A stretch of 64,000 bases of DNA from Vicugna pacos (lineage: Eukaryota > Chordata > Mammalia > Artiodactyla > Camelidae), in contig NC_132993.1 in the NCBI RefSeq assembly GCF_048564905.1, forward strand, positions 10,873,001 to 10,937,000. Direction: 5' to 3'. The position numbers were made by a program, and so were the translations under genes. Positions 11,194 to 23,075 of the stretch are shown one piece after another. How positions within the stretch are numbered: the stretch's first letter is position 1; each line of letters begins with the position of its first letter. The notes beneath the pieces are model-generated. The model worked only from the letters and a program-made list of their open reading frames with translations, was not told where the DNA came from and searched no databases.

Positions 11194-11671
11194 TCTGTAC
11201 TGCTGGCACAGAGATAAACAGCCGTCTGGTTCTTCTGTGTCAACGTCACAGTGAGAGAAAAGAGTGGCTTCTTCTCCCGAGAGGCACTGTAGCCTTCGGC
11301 TATGTCTCCTTTCTGAACATCCTTTGCAGACAGTGAGAAGTAGATTAGTCTCAGCCTTTGTCCTGGGTCCTGTCGGTACCAGTACATGGCGTCATAATTA
11401 AAATCCTGCTCACACTCCAGGGTCACATCTCGTCCTTCCTCTTTGAGCACGTATTTTGGGGTCTGTGTGATTCCACCATCCACGGTGCCTGTGGAAGAAA
11501 GGGAGCCGTTCTGGAAACAAGGCCCCGGAGGGCGTCTCAGGGCTGCTGCTGTCGGGAAAGGCTTAGATCTGGAGCTCAGCACCTTATGGGGCAGGAATTT
11601 GCCCCCTGAAGCCACGACTCACCTGCTCTGAGGAGACAGAGGGCCACCCAGTAGATCACCTGGTTGCCCAT
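11194..11671 (-). CDS. TRBV19: T-cell receptor beta variable gene, TRBV19 type, intact
   Basis: Encodes a TCR beta variable domain of the TRBV19 subgroup. Exon 1 (11623-11671) starts at ATG 11671 and encodes [17 protein letters not shown] before a GTGAG donor; the V exon is 11194-11488 after acceptor TTCCACAG. Subgroup marks are [19 protein letters not shown], Cys23 in [30 protein letters not shown] and [15 protein letters not shown], and Cys104 in AVYLCASST. These agree with human TRBV19 ([24 protein letters not shown]). No stop or frameshift is seen. Human TRBV19 is the gene dominant in influenza M1-specific responses; whether that holds here cannot be judged from sequence. Confidence 0.94.
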
Positions 11672-11679
11672 AGTGGGAA

Positions 11680-12095
11680 GGGGGGTCTCCCTCCAGCTCC
11701 AAGCCCAGACAAATGAGGAAAGGAACTTAGCCTGGGGGCTCCCCCTTGGCTTAATGTGCAGAATTTGTCACACGGCTAGAATGGACACTTGGATAGGATC
11801 CTGGAGATATTCAAGACTGTCTCCCCAGTTTGGCAGATGAGGAGATTGACAACAGAGCTCTGAATCACTGGCACCGCCACCTTGTGTCTTCCTTCCCCAG
11901 ACTCTGCACTTTGGCCTGACTTGTCAGCACTGCCACATTCCAGGCTCGAGCTTCACTCTGATTGGCTCACGGGTTCACCTTCCTCGTCATGGTAACGTTT
12001 GCTCACTGGAGGACGAGCACATAGATGCTCTTGTCACACAAGAATGGAGAGTTTATGTTTAATCCCCTCGCTGCCAGGTACTGCTCCAGGCCTGC
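11680..12095. other. 5' flank of TRBV19
   Basis: Upstream flank of TRBV19. No clear CRE-like decamer is seen; a GTCATGGTAACG stretch at about 11988 is the nearest. A short MIR-like phrase (CAGATGAGGAGATTGACA) lies at about 11834. No gene. Confidence 0.35.
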
Positions 12096-12099
12096 AGCA

Positions 12100-12645
12100 G
12101 AGGAGGAACAGGACTACCACCGCCTGGAAATCGCCCCTCTTCCTCAGCCTACGAGTTTTGTTACTTTAGCTCGGCACGTCAAGTGTTGAACATTAAAGAA
12201 ACGTTGATTGTGCCCAAATAGTTCAGTAAGTCCCCTCAGGAAAGACCCCACGGTCCCAAGTGGCTATTACCTGTTGTAGATGAGTTTGCTTTCCGCCTAG
12301 AAACCTTAGAATAAGCAGGGATAAGAATGATCAAGTAAAACTAGCTGCTAACAACTGGAAGTTCTGCAGGAGCCCTGGGATAGCAAGCAGAAAGACAGAG
12401 GCACGTTATGCTTTCCTTGAAGGCCAGGTGGCTCCGAGCAGCCTGCAACCCGCCGTTTAGTCTTAAACCCTCCTCCTCCCACTTCTTCCTTAGAATAAAA
12501 GCAACCTGAATCCTACCCCGCATTAAGATGGTTCTTTAGGACGTTAGCCCGCCATCTTCTCAGTGTGCTGGCTTTCTGAATAAAGTTGCTCTTTGCCCCA
12601 ACACCTCTCTTGACTTATTGGCCTGTGGAGCAGTGAGTGGTGAGA
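12100..12645 (+). repeat. 5' LTR of the class I provirus
   Basis: Matches the LTR at about 19700-20260. Shared blocks include CTTCCTCAGCCT/ATTCTTCAGCCT, GAAACGTTG, CCTAGAAACCT, ATGCTTTCCTTGAAGGCCAG, GGTGGCTCC, GCCTGCAACCC and GAATAAAGTTGCT (polyadenylation signal, followed by R/U5). Outer ends are approximate. Confidence 0.8.
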
Positions 12646-13079
12646 GCCTGACTCATCCACAAAATTTGACAAGCCAGCCAGGAGTCTTGCTGCTCGTGGC
12701 CCCGGCTGGGAAATTGTGTTGGGCAAGCCCCTAGCAGCTTCCAGGACCTCTTGTGCTGCAGGTCCTCCTTCAAAAGTCCTTGGAGCAGTGCTGGCCACCC
12801 CGGTGCTCAGCAGTTGGAGCAAAGACTTGACATTCGGGAGTCAATGGACTGAATGCAGAAGGGTAAGTTGCTTCCATGTACGCAGCCAAAACCTCCCCTC
12901 CCCTCCACTCCGGGCTTTTCCTTTTTCCTCGCCAGAATAAGCCCCACTGGTTTTGCATTTGCGTGGGGGGGGGGGTACCCTGTCGGACTCTGCCCGATCT
13001 GGTTTGTTTGTTTCTTTGGATGCTAGCATGTGGTTTGGGGGGCACTATGTTTTGTTTTTCTTGACTTTGTTTTTAAAAG
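12646..13079 (+). other. Leader region of the class I provirus
   Basis: Untranslated leader between the 5' LTR and the gag start. An AGGGTAAGTT splice-donor-like site at about 12860 is where such elements commonly start the env splice. The tRNA primer-binding site could not be assigned. Confidence 0.4.
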
Positions 13080-14660
13080 ATGGGGAACGTCTCATCTGTC
13101 CCTAAGGAAAGCCCTCTAGGTCGCTTTTTGGAAAAATGTGCTGATTATAGCTATGAACCTAAAGACTAAGAAACAGATGATATTTTATTGTAACAATGTG
13201 TGGCCACATTATTCACTGGGATCTGAAGAATGGTGGCCTCTGAATGGTTCTCTGAATTATGACACAATCTTACAATTAGAGTTATTCTGTGAAAGAGTAG
13301 GGGGAAAGATAAAATTCCCTATGTGCAAGCATTTATGTTGTAACGTCAGGATGAGAAAAAGACAGTTGCCATCTTATGGTACAAAGGTCTGAAAAGAAAC
13401 CCAAGAAAATCTCTTCTACAGCAGAACAGGGAAAGGAGCAAGAGTGAGGATACGTTGCTGCAAACCTTACATTCCCCTCGGGCCGTGCCAGCTGTCCCTG
13501 CAGCTGCTCCCACCACCCCTGTGCAACTGACATCCATCCCTTCCATCGCCTCTTGTCCCTGAAACCCAACCCGTGACACTGAGGCATGGGAAGTGGCAGG
13601 ACTGGCTCTCCCCTCCTTATGGGCATCAATCAGAAAATCCTGCATTATTTCCTGGAGCAAAGGGACCTGGTCTCCAGTCATCATCTAAGACCCATCAGGG
13701 CAGTCAGTTCAGCCCGGGAGCCACCTCTGGGGCGGGGCAACTTTCCGTCACCCTCCAGAAAGCCTCAATAAGTACAGCCAGTCGGCTGGGTTTTGTGAAG
13801 CACTGTCCATTTTCAACCTTCAATTTATTTAACTGGAAGGACCGTGAACTTCTTATAGAAAAGACCCTTTCCAAAGGACAGAATAGTTATTTTCGTTTTC
13901 GCTACCCACCACCCTTCACGGGCAGGCATTCATAGTCTCAGTATGATGCTTACTGGCAATGAGACGATGGTCACCGATAAGGCTAGACGTAGCGCACCAG
14001 CGCCACCTAGTGGATCCAAATGGCACACATGAAGCCTGCTTAGCAGGACCCACTGTTGAACCGCACTGGACCCTAATGAAGGGATGCCCCACGCACTACT
14101 GTAAGTGCATCCTGGCAGGACTCTGGGAAGGGGTACCAAACCAAAAGTGCCTAAAAAAATTTCAAGAGATTCAGCAAAACCAAGTGAAGACCCCTCCGAG
14201 TTTGGGGAAAATTTACCAGGTGTTACACTAAGCAGACCCTGAGGCCCCAAACACTAGAATGGTAAACTATGGGTTTACTGGACAAAGTGCTCCAGATATC
14301 AGGAGAAAGCGACAGAAACTGGATGGTGCCTTTGGAATCAATCCTTCTGGGTTGGTGGATATTGCTGTTAAGATATTCAACAGCAGAGAACATAAGCAGA
14401 AAACATAAGGTACAAAAAAAAAAAAAGCCACTTTTCTGACTGCAGCATTGGATTCCCCAAAAGAAAGGTAAGTTCTCCCTAGGCAAGGAAAGATGCACTG
14501 ACTGTAGAGAGGAGGAACCTTGGAAAAGGGAATGTCCCAGACAAAAGAAAAAGGGCTGAGGAGGAGAAAAGGGGAGCGAGGGAGGAACGCTTGGATCATA
14601 AATGAGGGAACCCAGGGCCTCCCCGGGATGCGCAGCACCCAATTCAAATATCCCCACTGG
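13080..14660 (+). pseudogene. gag remnant of the class I provirus
   Basis: Begins with the expected N-myristoylation-type start MGNVSSVPKESPLG. The matrix/capsid region follows in broken pieces. Broken, with several breaks. Assignment rests on the start motif and on the position between leader and pro-pol. Confidence 0.65.
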
Positions 14661-17600
14661 AGCGCCAGGCACAACTGACAGTGGGGAGCAAACTGATTGA
14701 CCTTCTAGCAGACGTGGGTGAAACCCATTTCATGCTAAATACCAAAATGGCACACAGAACATCGCAGTCCACTCCCATCACTGGGGTATCTGGAGAAGTA
14801 CAGAGCCGATCATTTTTACAACCATTGCAGTGTCAATTAAGAGGCCTGACATTTAAACAGTTTCTTGTATACATCTGAATGCCCTAGTCCCCTCTTGGGT
14901 CGAGATCTCCTTTGTAAAGCTAAATGCACAAGTGACACTTTCACCAGGACAACTTGATATATGGGTCCTGCCAGAACACATTTTAAATGTACAGATGGCT
15001 CTCCCAGAAAAGGAGACAGACTTCTTTGCCCTGAGGTCTGCAAAAAGGTAAGACCAGAAGTGTGGGCTGACGGTACCTCAGGAAAGGTTGAAAACTGAAA
15101 GACAGCACAAATCCCATTGAGAAAGGACACTGGGACTCCTAGCCTAAAATATCCTCTGAAACACAAAAAGGAAATCTAGCTAATTCTTGAGAGATTTTTT
15201 AAAATGGGACTCATCAGATCTTGCAAGTCCCCATACAACACCCCCATCCTCCTGGTTAAAAAGCCAAATGCAGCAGAGTATCTCTTTGTTCAAGACATGA
15301 GGGCCATTAATGATTTAGTCCAAGATCTGCACCCTGTGATACATCCTGCTCACAACTATTCTGGGAGAATGCAGCTGGCTCTCAGTTTGGGGACTGAAAG
15401 ATGATTTTTTTTTTCCTGCATCTCTACTGCAGAAGAGTTACAGTAGCTTTTTGCCTCTGAATGGCAGGACCCAGAAACACCGGTAACGCAACAGTGTGGC
15501 TGGATATCTCGGGGTTTCAATATTCTCCTCCTTAGTTTGGAGAAGTGTTGGCTAAGGACCTCAGGAGCTTGACAGTAGACGAAGGGCTCTTGCTCTGATG
15601 GGTGGATGACGTGCTGGTAGTGAGCGCCACGCATGAAAAGTGTCTACAGAATAGCATTAAAACTCTCAACTATTCGGCTGAATGTGGATGGAAAGTCTCT
15701 TCGAAAAAGGCCCAGGTTTGTCAAGCAGCAGGTCACTTATCTGAGTTTTGCTCTCTCCCAAGGACAACGAGGTCTTTTGCCTGACAGAAAACAGGCGATT
15801 GCAGACTTAGGAGTACCCGAGGCCACAGACAAGAGGGTTTTTTTTTTTTTTAAGGAATGGCAGGATTCAGGATCTAAATCCAACAGAATTAGAAGCTCAT
15901 ACTAAAGCCCCTCTACCAGGCTCTAAAAGTGTGCCAAACAGCCTTTGAAACCATAAAAAAGTTCATCTCAGCCCCAGCTTTGAGGCTACCAGATTTGAAA
16001 AACCCTTTCAAAATCTACATCCATGAAGGATAGGGCGTAAGTCTTGGGGTATTAACTCAAGCTCTGGGACGCATCCTGTGACCTGTCGCCTACTTCTCAA
16101 AACAGCTAGATCAGACAGTTAAAGGAGGGTCCTCTTGCCTTTGGCTGCCACTCGTGACATACTTCAGGAAGCCAAGAATTAACCCCTGGGACAACCCACC
16201 ACAGTGTCTGTCCCTCACCATGTCCTTTCTTTACTAGAACAAAAGAGGGGCTATTGGCTGGCTTCTGGGAGAATGGAAAGTATCAAGCCACTCTCCCAGA
16301 CTATCCCAGTGTAAGACTGCAGGTCACTTTGGCTCTAAATCCAGCCACATCGCCCCAATGAATGCTGCATGATCCCCAGAGCATGGCTGACTGCCTGCCT
16401 GTCATCGAGCTACTGCATACTTCAGCAGACCAGGCCTAACAGATGAACCCTGGCTGAGCTGAATTTTGGAACTAGTCATCAGTGGGAGGAGGTTCACGGA
16501 TCAAGGAAGTCAACACACTGGATATGTGGGGGTAACCTTAGAAAAAATTGAGGCCCTGCCCTCGGGGAACTCAGCTCAGAAGGCAGACATCATTGCTCTG
16601 ACAAGGACCCTCCTACTCACCAAAGGGAAGAGAGCAAATATATAGACAGGCTTGTTGTGGATTCTCTGTAGTACGTGCTCTCAAGGCGGTCTGGAAAAGA
16701 GAGGGGCCTCTCCTTCAAATAATAAGGACATAAAATATGCTTCTGAAATCCCGTCACTGCTAGAAGTGGACCACAAGCACTCACAAGTGGCCACAAAGAT
16801 TGCCCAGGCCAAAGAGGTGAGACTCATAAAAAACGCAATCAGTTAGCTAACCAAGCGGCAAAGAAGGTGGCAGAGGAAGGTGACAACCAAGCCATGATAA
16901 GTTCACTGTGCCCGCAAATTGGTTTGTCAAAATATCAGCCAGAATATTCAGAAGGGACAAAGAAAGGGCCAAAGGGTGGGGCCTCACTTTTGATCACACC
17001 TCACCCGGCTGGAAATGTCATGCACAAGAATTGTTTTGATCCCTGACGCCCCTTTGAACACCGTGTTAACGACACATTGCTGACGGTGCCCATCGAGGGA
17101 GGGAGGCCACCTCACAATGGACTCAGTGTATCATAGGGCCTAACCTGAAAGAGACCGTCCAGCAAGTCAGTCAGAACTGCATGATCCGATCTAAAAATAA
17201 CCCAAATACTGCCACTAGATGCCCCGAGATGGGAGCTCAACACAGAGTGCCCCGCTGAGGACTGACGCATAGACTTCAGTCAAATGCCCCGAGCCACAGT
17301 AAACTTTATACTTGTTAGTGTTTATGGATACATTTTCGGGATGAGTGGAGGCATATCCCATCAGGGCAGAAAATGTCTCTGAAGTAAAGTCCTCCCAACA
17401 GAAATCATCCCCCAATCGGACTGCCGAGCCCCCTTCCAAGTGACAACGGATCTGCTTGTCTCCAGCATAACCCAACAAGTGTCTTAAGCGTTGCGTGTTG
17501 ACTGGAAACTTCATTCACCTGGGAGACCACAATCAACAGGGAAAAAAGAAAAGAAGTCATCCATGAAAAGAGCATTGCTAAAAAAAAGTCAAGAGACTAG

Positions 17601-17900
17601 TTTCGCGTGGGATGAGACCTTGCCAATTGCCCTGCTAAGGATCAGAGTGGCTCCCAGAAACAAACTTAAGCCCCTTTGAAATTTTGGACGGCAGGCCATT
17701 CCAGATGTCTGCCCAGGCGGGGAAATCATTCATGCTTTAAAGGACCTAGCTGGTGCTAACTATGTCAAATCGATGGCCACTATACTAACTTCTGTTTATA
17801 CATTTTGCTTCCAACAGGTCTGTCTCTCAGGCACCTCATCCTCCTTAAAAGCTGGAAAAAACAAGGACCCAACCATCCGCTGGCTGTAAAGTGGACCGGA
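14661..17900 (+). pseudogene. pro-pol remnant of the class I provirus
   Basis: A protease-like stretch (IDLLADVGETHF) lies at about 14695. The reverse-transcriptase start SPYNTPILLVKKPN is at about 15228, followed by DMRAINDLVQDLHPV. An RNase H-like stretch is at about 16000-16500 and an integrase-like region after about 16900. The order and motifs are those of gammaretroviral pol. Heavily broken. Confidence 0.8.
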
Positions 17901-19050
17901 GGGGGCCGTATGAGGGCTTGCTGACCGCACAGTCATCAGTTAAGCAGCTGGGGTTAAGCTGTGGCTTCACCACACCTGTTAGAGGCAGCATCCACAGCAG
18001 AGGGCCGAGGGGCGCCCTCTAGGGTGGAGGAAACTAACAGGCAGTGGACTCGAGAGCCTCTGAATGATTTAGTTTCTCTTCAAAAAAAAAAAAAAAAAGG
18101 TACGTAAGGAAAGCATGTTATTCTCCAAGTGTTTTGACTATCCTCCTGGGAACCTCCTCCTTTCCCTCAGCTTGGAAAGATACTTTTTAGGAATTTCCTG
18201 CATCAGTAGCCTCTTCTGCTAATGCATCTCACAGCTGGATATGGCATCCTAAATCACATTCTGTTTGTGATCATTGGAACCCCCCAGTTTACCCCATTTA
18301 TGATTTTTCCAGTATCTCCCTGTGTTGGTCTAGAGATCCCCAGACCACCCGAAGAAAAGTCCTTTGGGTCTGGTGGATACATCTGCTAAATGAGGCTGTG
18401 AAACTGCCGTGTTTTTATATAGTGACTCTCTTTTCCTTATTTCATTAAAGATGCTTTTGAGTATGTAGAATCTGAGGATGATTTCTGCTATCAGCAAGGT
18501 GTAAAGGGAGAAAGCACATTACTGATCTGCACTAATCACGCGGATCCCTGGTTTAGAGACAGCTGTGTAGATATTCTCTTCCACGGTTTTGTAGCCTATG
18601 CCCCGGAAGGACACAGATGTGTGTGTCGTCAGGAAAATATGCCACGGGCACATGACTGCGTAGGGAACAGAGCAGACAGGAGCTGCTGTCCATTAGGGGT
18701 TCTTGCTATGCGTTAGGTTATATGCTTGCTGAGCAGGAAGGGGGCCTCTTGGTAGCGAACTCCAATGATGCACCTGTATGAGTTCTTTCTCTGATGTAGA
18801 ACTCACATTGGCAGAATTCGACAGGAGTTCGGCTACAATAGCCTTCAGACCATCAAAATGGGTCTCATCCGGCAGGCTGGCTTTCTGCATTGTTTTCCTG
18901 GGTCCCACAAAGGGTCCAGTCAATATTTTCAGGTATTTTAAGCTTGGCCTGTCCCTCTTACTAATTGTTATTCTGTCTAACTCCTACTTAGTGTCATCAT
19001 TAAGTGCGGGATATGTCGTTCAAGAACCACAGATCACAGTGCAAACGTGA
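17901..19050 (+). pseudogene. Possible env remnant of the class I provirus
   Basis: Position alone suggests env, and about 18900-19000 encodes a hydrophobic stretch (LGLSLLLIVILSNSYLV) that could be a transmembrane segment. No firm surface-protein motif was recognised. Degraded. Confidence 0.35.
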
Positions 19051-19570
19051 CAACGATGTTTAACAGAGACTAGGCAGGCTTACTGACCCTGGACAGTTAA
19101 CAAGGGGAAAGAAGAGCCCCGCTGATAAGGAACAGGAGATTTCTCTCACCTCACAACAGGCTCCTTAGACCCCAAAGACATTCCCCAATATCCCCTCCTT
19201 TGTTCCCGCCTACGTTTCTGCTAATTGCCTTGTTTCAGGGCTGAGCTGAGGGAGGATGGAGGCTAGCAGAAAGTAACTGCCACCACCAGGATGAAGACAT
19301 GGTGACAGGACCTTGTAATAGACGACCCCGCAGCCCGGCCAGGAGCTGGAGCCGTCCTGACCAGCTACCTGGCTGACGGCTCCCGACACGAGTGTTTCGT
19401 TTTTCCCCCTCTCCAAGCAATAAAAGCAGCTGTTTTTCACTTCGTCTTTCTGCCTCATTTGAAAATTCTTTCTCACTCTGCGGGCAAGAACCCACATATT
19501 TGGGAAGCAGCCTTGTCTACCCATTTGGTGGGCTTTTTTGGTTTTGGGGGTCCCTCTACCTGCAAACACC
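19050..19570 (+). repeat. Second, different class I-type LTR next to the provirus 3' LTR
   Basis: A polyadenylation signal (GCAATAAAAGCAGC) at about 19420 is followed by a U5-like stretch with CTTTCTCACTCTGCGGGCAAG at about 19465. It does not match the provirus LTRs, so a solo LTR of another family inserted here is the likely reading. Ends are approximate. Confidence 0.45.
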
Positions 19571-19699
19571 AGACACAAAGAACACTTTCAATTTCAGGTT
19601 GATCAATTCCATTCCGCAGTCACCCCTTCCTCCACCCCATTCAGCACGAAGTAGCCGGAGTGGCTGTTGCCCCCTTTCCCCACTAGATTGTGGAACGGT

Positions 19700-20260
19700 G
19701 GTGACAGCGGGGAACTGGAACAGAAGAGAACTAACACCTTCTTGAAAGAGCCTCCCTCATTCTTCAGCCTTCATATTCTACTACTTTAGCCCTGCAGGTC
19801 AAGAGTTAAACACTAGAGAAACGTTGCTTGTACCTAAGTAGCCCATTAAGTTCGCTTAAGAAAGTTCCCATCCCGCAGTCCCAGATTAGCTCTATTACTT
19901 GTAGAGAAGTTTCTTTCAGCCTAGAAACCTCGCGAATAAGCAGAGAGAAGACGGGTAAAGTAAAAACTGCTAACAACTGATGAGAGCTAACAATGCGGAG
20001 TTTTGCAGAAGCCCTGTGATCCCGCCCACGTGAACAGACAGAAGAAGAAATGCTATGCTTTCCTTGAAGGCCAGGTGGCTCCAAGAAGCCTGCAACCCAC
20101 CTTTACCCTTCAATCTTAAGCCCTCCGGCCTCCCTTCCCCTTTTCCCGCCTCAGTTTGTTGGCTCTCTGAATAAAGTTGCTGTTCCTTGCCCCAGTACCT
20201 TGTCTCTCAACAAGGCTGGGTATTGGCCTGTGATGCAGTGAGCGGACAGGCAAGGACTAG
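19700..20260 (+). repeat. 3' LTR of the class I provirus
   Basis: Pairs with the LTR at about 12100-12645. Carries the same AATAAAGTTGCT signal at about 20170 and the same GCCTGCAACCC and GAAGGCCAGGTGGCTCC blocks. The divergence between the two LTRs shows an old insertion. Confidence 0.8.
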
Positions 20261-20558
20261 TACAGAGCCATCTTGCTTTCACACCAAGGCTCCCCTTTCA
20301 TTTCACCACCTTCTCACTGGCTGGTTTTACTTGTCATTTTCATTCTCAGGTGTTTCCCTGCCTTCCTTCAATCCCTAAGTTTCACATTTTAGTTTAGTTC
20401 TTCCTTCACTTCTTTAGAGAGTTGTGTTTTAAAGAAAAAGAAAGAAAAGAAAGGAAAGATCTAGTTCCTGAGTTCAATCAACCTTTAAAAAAATGTCTCC
20501 CTGCTTTTTGCCCTTTCTGTTCTTAATTTTTGAGCTTCTGGTTATACGTGGATTACCC

Positions 20559-21071
20559 TGTTACTGAACTAGCTTTGTCTTGCTCGAGGCACAGAAAACA
20601 GGGATGCCAAGACTTGAGGCAGAGAGTTTCTTCTTAAGATAGACAAAGAGAGAGCACGCAAGAAAAAAAAAACCTCCCCCCTTCCCCCGCACAGCGAGGG
20701 GCTGCGGTATTTATGGGATGAGGCCTAAGGCAGCAGGGCGCTGTGGGGCGTGGGGAGCGCGGGGAAAGGTGATTGGCAGGTGCGGGAGTACCCTTCTGCG
20801 CGGGTGTACCCTTCTGCGCAGGCGTCACTAAGCTGCCGGCCTCTGTGTGTGTCAAAGGTCACGGGACGCCCTGCGCATGCCCAGCGGGAGGGTGGGCGGT
20901 CCCATCCCGCCTTAACCAGCTCAGCTGAACTAGATGCAGCTGAGACTCCAAGTTCCTGGGAAATAACTCAGGCCAACATCTTACTGTTCAGACTACAGGC
21001 TGCTTAGAGAACATGCAAGTGTTCAGATGACCTTGATTAGTGAAGGCAGGTGGAGTGGATTTAACCCATGG
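20559..21071 (-). mobile_element. Solo LTR, same family as the one at 3704-4401
   Basis: Begins TGTTACTGAAC on the plus strand like its relative. It shares the TATTTATGGGA, GGGGAAAGG-GATTGG, CACTAAGC, CAGCTGA and TTAGTGAAGGCAGGTG blocks. Oriented minus. It contains a duplicated CGGGTGTACCCTTCTGCGC motif at about 20790-20822 and is GC/CpG-rich there. No internal genes attached. Confidence 0.65.
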
Positions 21072-22237
21072 TTTTACTTGTTGAGTGTATTTAATTCTGT
21101 TGGGTGTGTAGACTTGGAATTTTTTTTTCTGACTCATGATGGGAGGGGGAGGGGTAAAAGGTGTGAATTTTCCTCTAGTCCATGGATTTTACTTTCCTCT
21201 TCATTTTTGTGATGCTGGGGTGTTTCACAATACGCTCAACTTAATGGTATCCTTTTCCACTGTTGGAGCAAGTGGAGACACTTTTGTAGTTTTGCCGGTT
21301 GGTTTTCATGATAGGAGTTGTGAGTCCTCTTATTTTGTGACTCTCTTCTGTTTTGCAGGACTCTATAAGTCCCCCCTCCCCTTTTCTTCTTTTTTCCTTT
21401 CCACTACTCAAGTGCCAGAGGAGCCTTCTTCCTAACTTATTTACTTTTTTTCCCTCAGAAGCTGCACATTCGGAAGAGGATTGCTTTAAAACACGTGCCA
21501 GGTGCTTTTAAAGGAGTGTGCAGGCTTTGAAAGCTTCTTCCTGCAGTCCCGCCCAGGTCTGATCTGGGGTTCATCTGGTGGTCCCTCCAACACCCTCTAA
21601 CCGCCAACCCCTTGCCCCTGTCACTGCCCCTCCTGCATCTTCCTAGCAGTTTGTCTGGTCCTCCTCCTGCATGGGGAGGGGAGGGACTGGAGTGCTTGAA
21701 ATAATTTTTAAAAATCAAAAGGCAGAAAATGCTGTAGTCACATGGTTTCTACTCCATCCTGGTGAGGGTGGACTTCTTGGTACACATGTATGTGAAATGA
21801 CTTTCCTGCATCTGTCTGCTTTTGATTTTCTGAAAATGTTTCATCAAAGAAAATGATAATAAACAGTGTTCTGTAGGTGCCCAGCATTTGTTGTGTGATG
21901 AGAATTAAAAAAAAAATTCACTATTTGACGCAACCTTGTAGACTGAATATACTTCAATAAAAAAAAAATTCACTGAGATAAAAATTTGAGATGATGTTTC
22001 TAATGAACAATATTTGGGGACCAGATCTATCTCTCAAATTCCAGACCAATTTATCCAACTCTATTTCCACCGTCTCTGCAATAGCTGGAGTCTTCAGTCC
22101 TGACATCTGTACCTGCCTGCGTGGGCACTAGGCAGAGGACAAAGCCAGGATTATTCCAGAAGGAATAAGAATCAGCATAGCATGGTGTAAACATCACAAC
22201 CCTTTTGGCCAGACAGAACTGGGTTCTCTCTTTCTTC

Positions 22238-22276
<39 letters not shown>

Positions 22277-22594
22277 TTTAAGGAAAGAAATGAACTCCTG
22301 GAACCATGTTTTCTTATGCTGAAAATAGAATGTTTCCTTTGCTTGTCTTGGTGATTAAGTAAAGTTGTGTATTTAAAGCAGACAATAGAGGACTTACAGA
22401 GCACGAAGTAGAGAGAAGTGTGCACCAATAAATATTTAACATGACAAATTTTGTCCAGTTTTTCAAAAATCTCTACTGTTTTCCAGCGACAGAGTCTTAG
22501 TTCCTGAGCTTGGGCTGGGACGTGCCAACTCTCCCCTATTTCCATCTTCATCCCACAAAAAGCTTTATGGCTGATTGAACTAATCAAACATGTC
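21072..22594. other. Intergenic DNA with a poly-T tract
   Basis: A 33-bp poly-T run stands at 22242-22274, and a short L1 3' end (AATATACTTCAATAAAA) at about 21945-21985. No intact gene; see the V-leader relic that follows. Confidence 0.45.
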
Positions 22595-22596
22595 AC

Positions 22597-22644
22597 CTCC
22601 CCCAGGAGGCAGGGGGTTACCCAGAGGAGGAGCCTGATGTCCAC
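22597..22644 (-). pseudogene. Relic leader exon of a TRBV gene (TRBV17/18 position)
   Basis: The minus strand encodes DIRLLLWVTPCLLGE, a clear TRBV leader (compare MDTRVLCCAVICLLGAG of human TRBV18 type). It ends at a GTGACA donor, and the exon is 48 bp long. The start codon position reads GTG. The expected V exon about 100-400 bp further down is not recognisable. A TSLYF-like stretch at about 22410 is too weak to accept. The position between TRBV19 and TRBV16 is where TRBV18 and TRBV17 lie in human, so this is probably what remains of one of them. Confidence 0.6.
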
Positions 22645-22959
22645 GGCAAGATCAGCGGCAGGATGAACTTTCCAGCAATAGTGTCTGATGCTCAGCAGCG
22701 AAGAGGAATGGAGTTCTGGGCTCTCTTGGCAACACCCACAGCCTCGGGGGCACCTTCTGCAGGAGAGGGGGACTCCTTGGTCCAAATGTTGGACCTCTTG
22801 TTTATTTTGTAACATGGAGGATGTAAACAGGCTCCAAACTCAGTTGAGGGTTCTTAGGGAAGTTGAAGTTTAAGGAAATCATATGAAAAAGGAAAAAAGG
22901 GAAAAGAAGAGAGTGGTTAGGGATAGGACAGGTGGGAAGAGCTGGAAGGGAAGGATTAA

Positions 22960-23075
22960 AACATGACACAAACGTATGCTTCAAGAGCGTGAGAACCAGA
23001 AACTAACAGAACATTGTAAATCAACTATATGCCAATTAAAAAAAGCAAAACAAAAAAAAATTAAAATTAAAATAA
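22960..23075 (+). mobile_element. L1 3' end fragment
   Basis: Ends of the form AGAACATTGTAAATCAACTATATGCCAATTAAA followed by an A-rich tail, the typical 3' end of L1 copies in this window. Short, 5'-truncated. Confidence 0.55.

Larger units (their letters stand above)
12100..20260 (+). mobile_element. Class I (gammaretrovirus-like) endogenous provirus, broken
   Basis: A two-LTR provirus on the plus strand, about 8.2 kb, in the usual order LTR-gag-pro-pol-(env)-LTR. The two LTRs are of one family. The RT region has the gammaretroviral phrase SPYNTPILLVKKPN. The element is heavily degraded, with many breaks in every gene. The LTRs differ by substitutions and small gaps throughout, so the insertion is old. 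It lies between TRBV19 and the place where TRBV17/18 should be. A second, unrelated LTR seems to lie inside, just before the 3' LTR. Confidence 0.88.

Noticed and set aside
22242-22274. Poly-T tract as a transcription terminator
   Set aside because: No RNA polymerase III gene ends there. It is more likely the tail of a retroposed element in minus orientation or a simple repeat.
22273-22596. Possible V exon of the TRBV17/18 relic (TSLYF near 22410)
   Set aside because: Only five residues fit and the spacing to the leader is too short. The frame around it has no Cys23 or Trp41.
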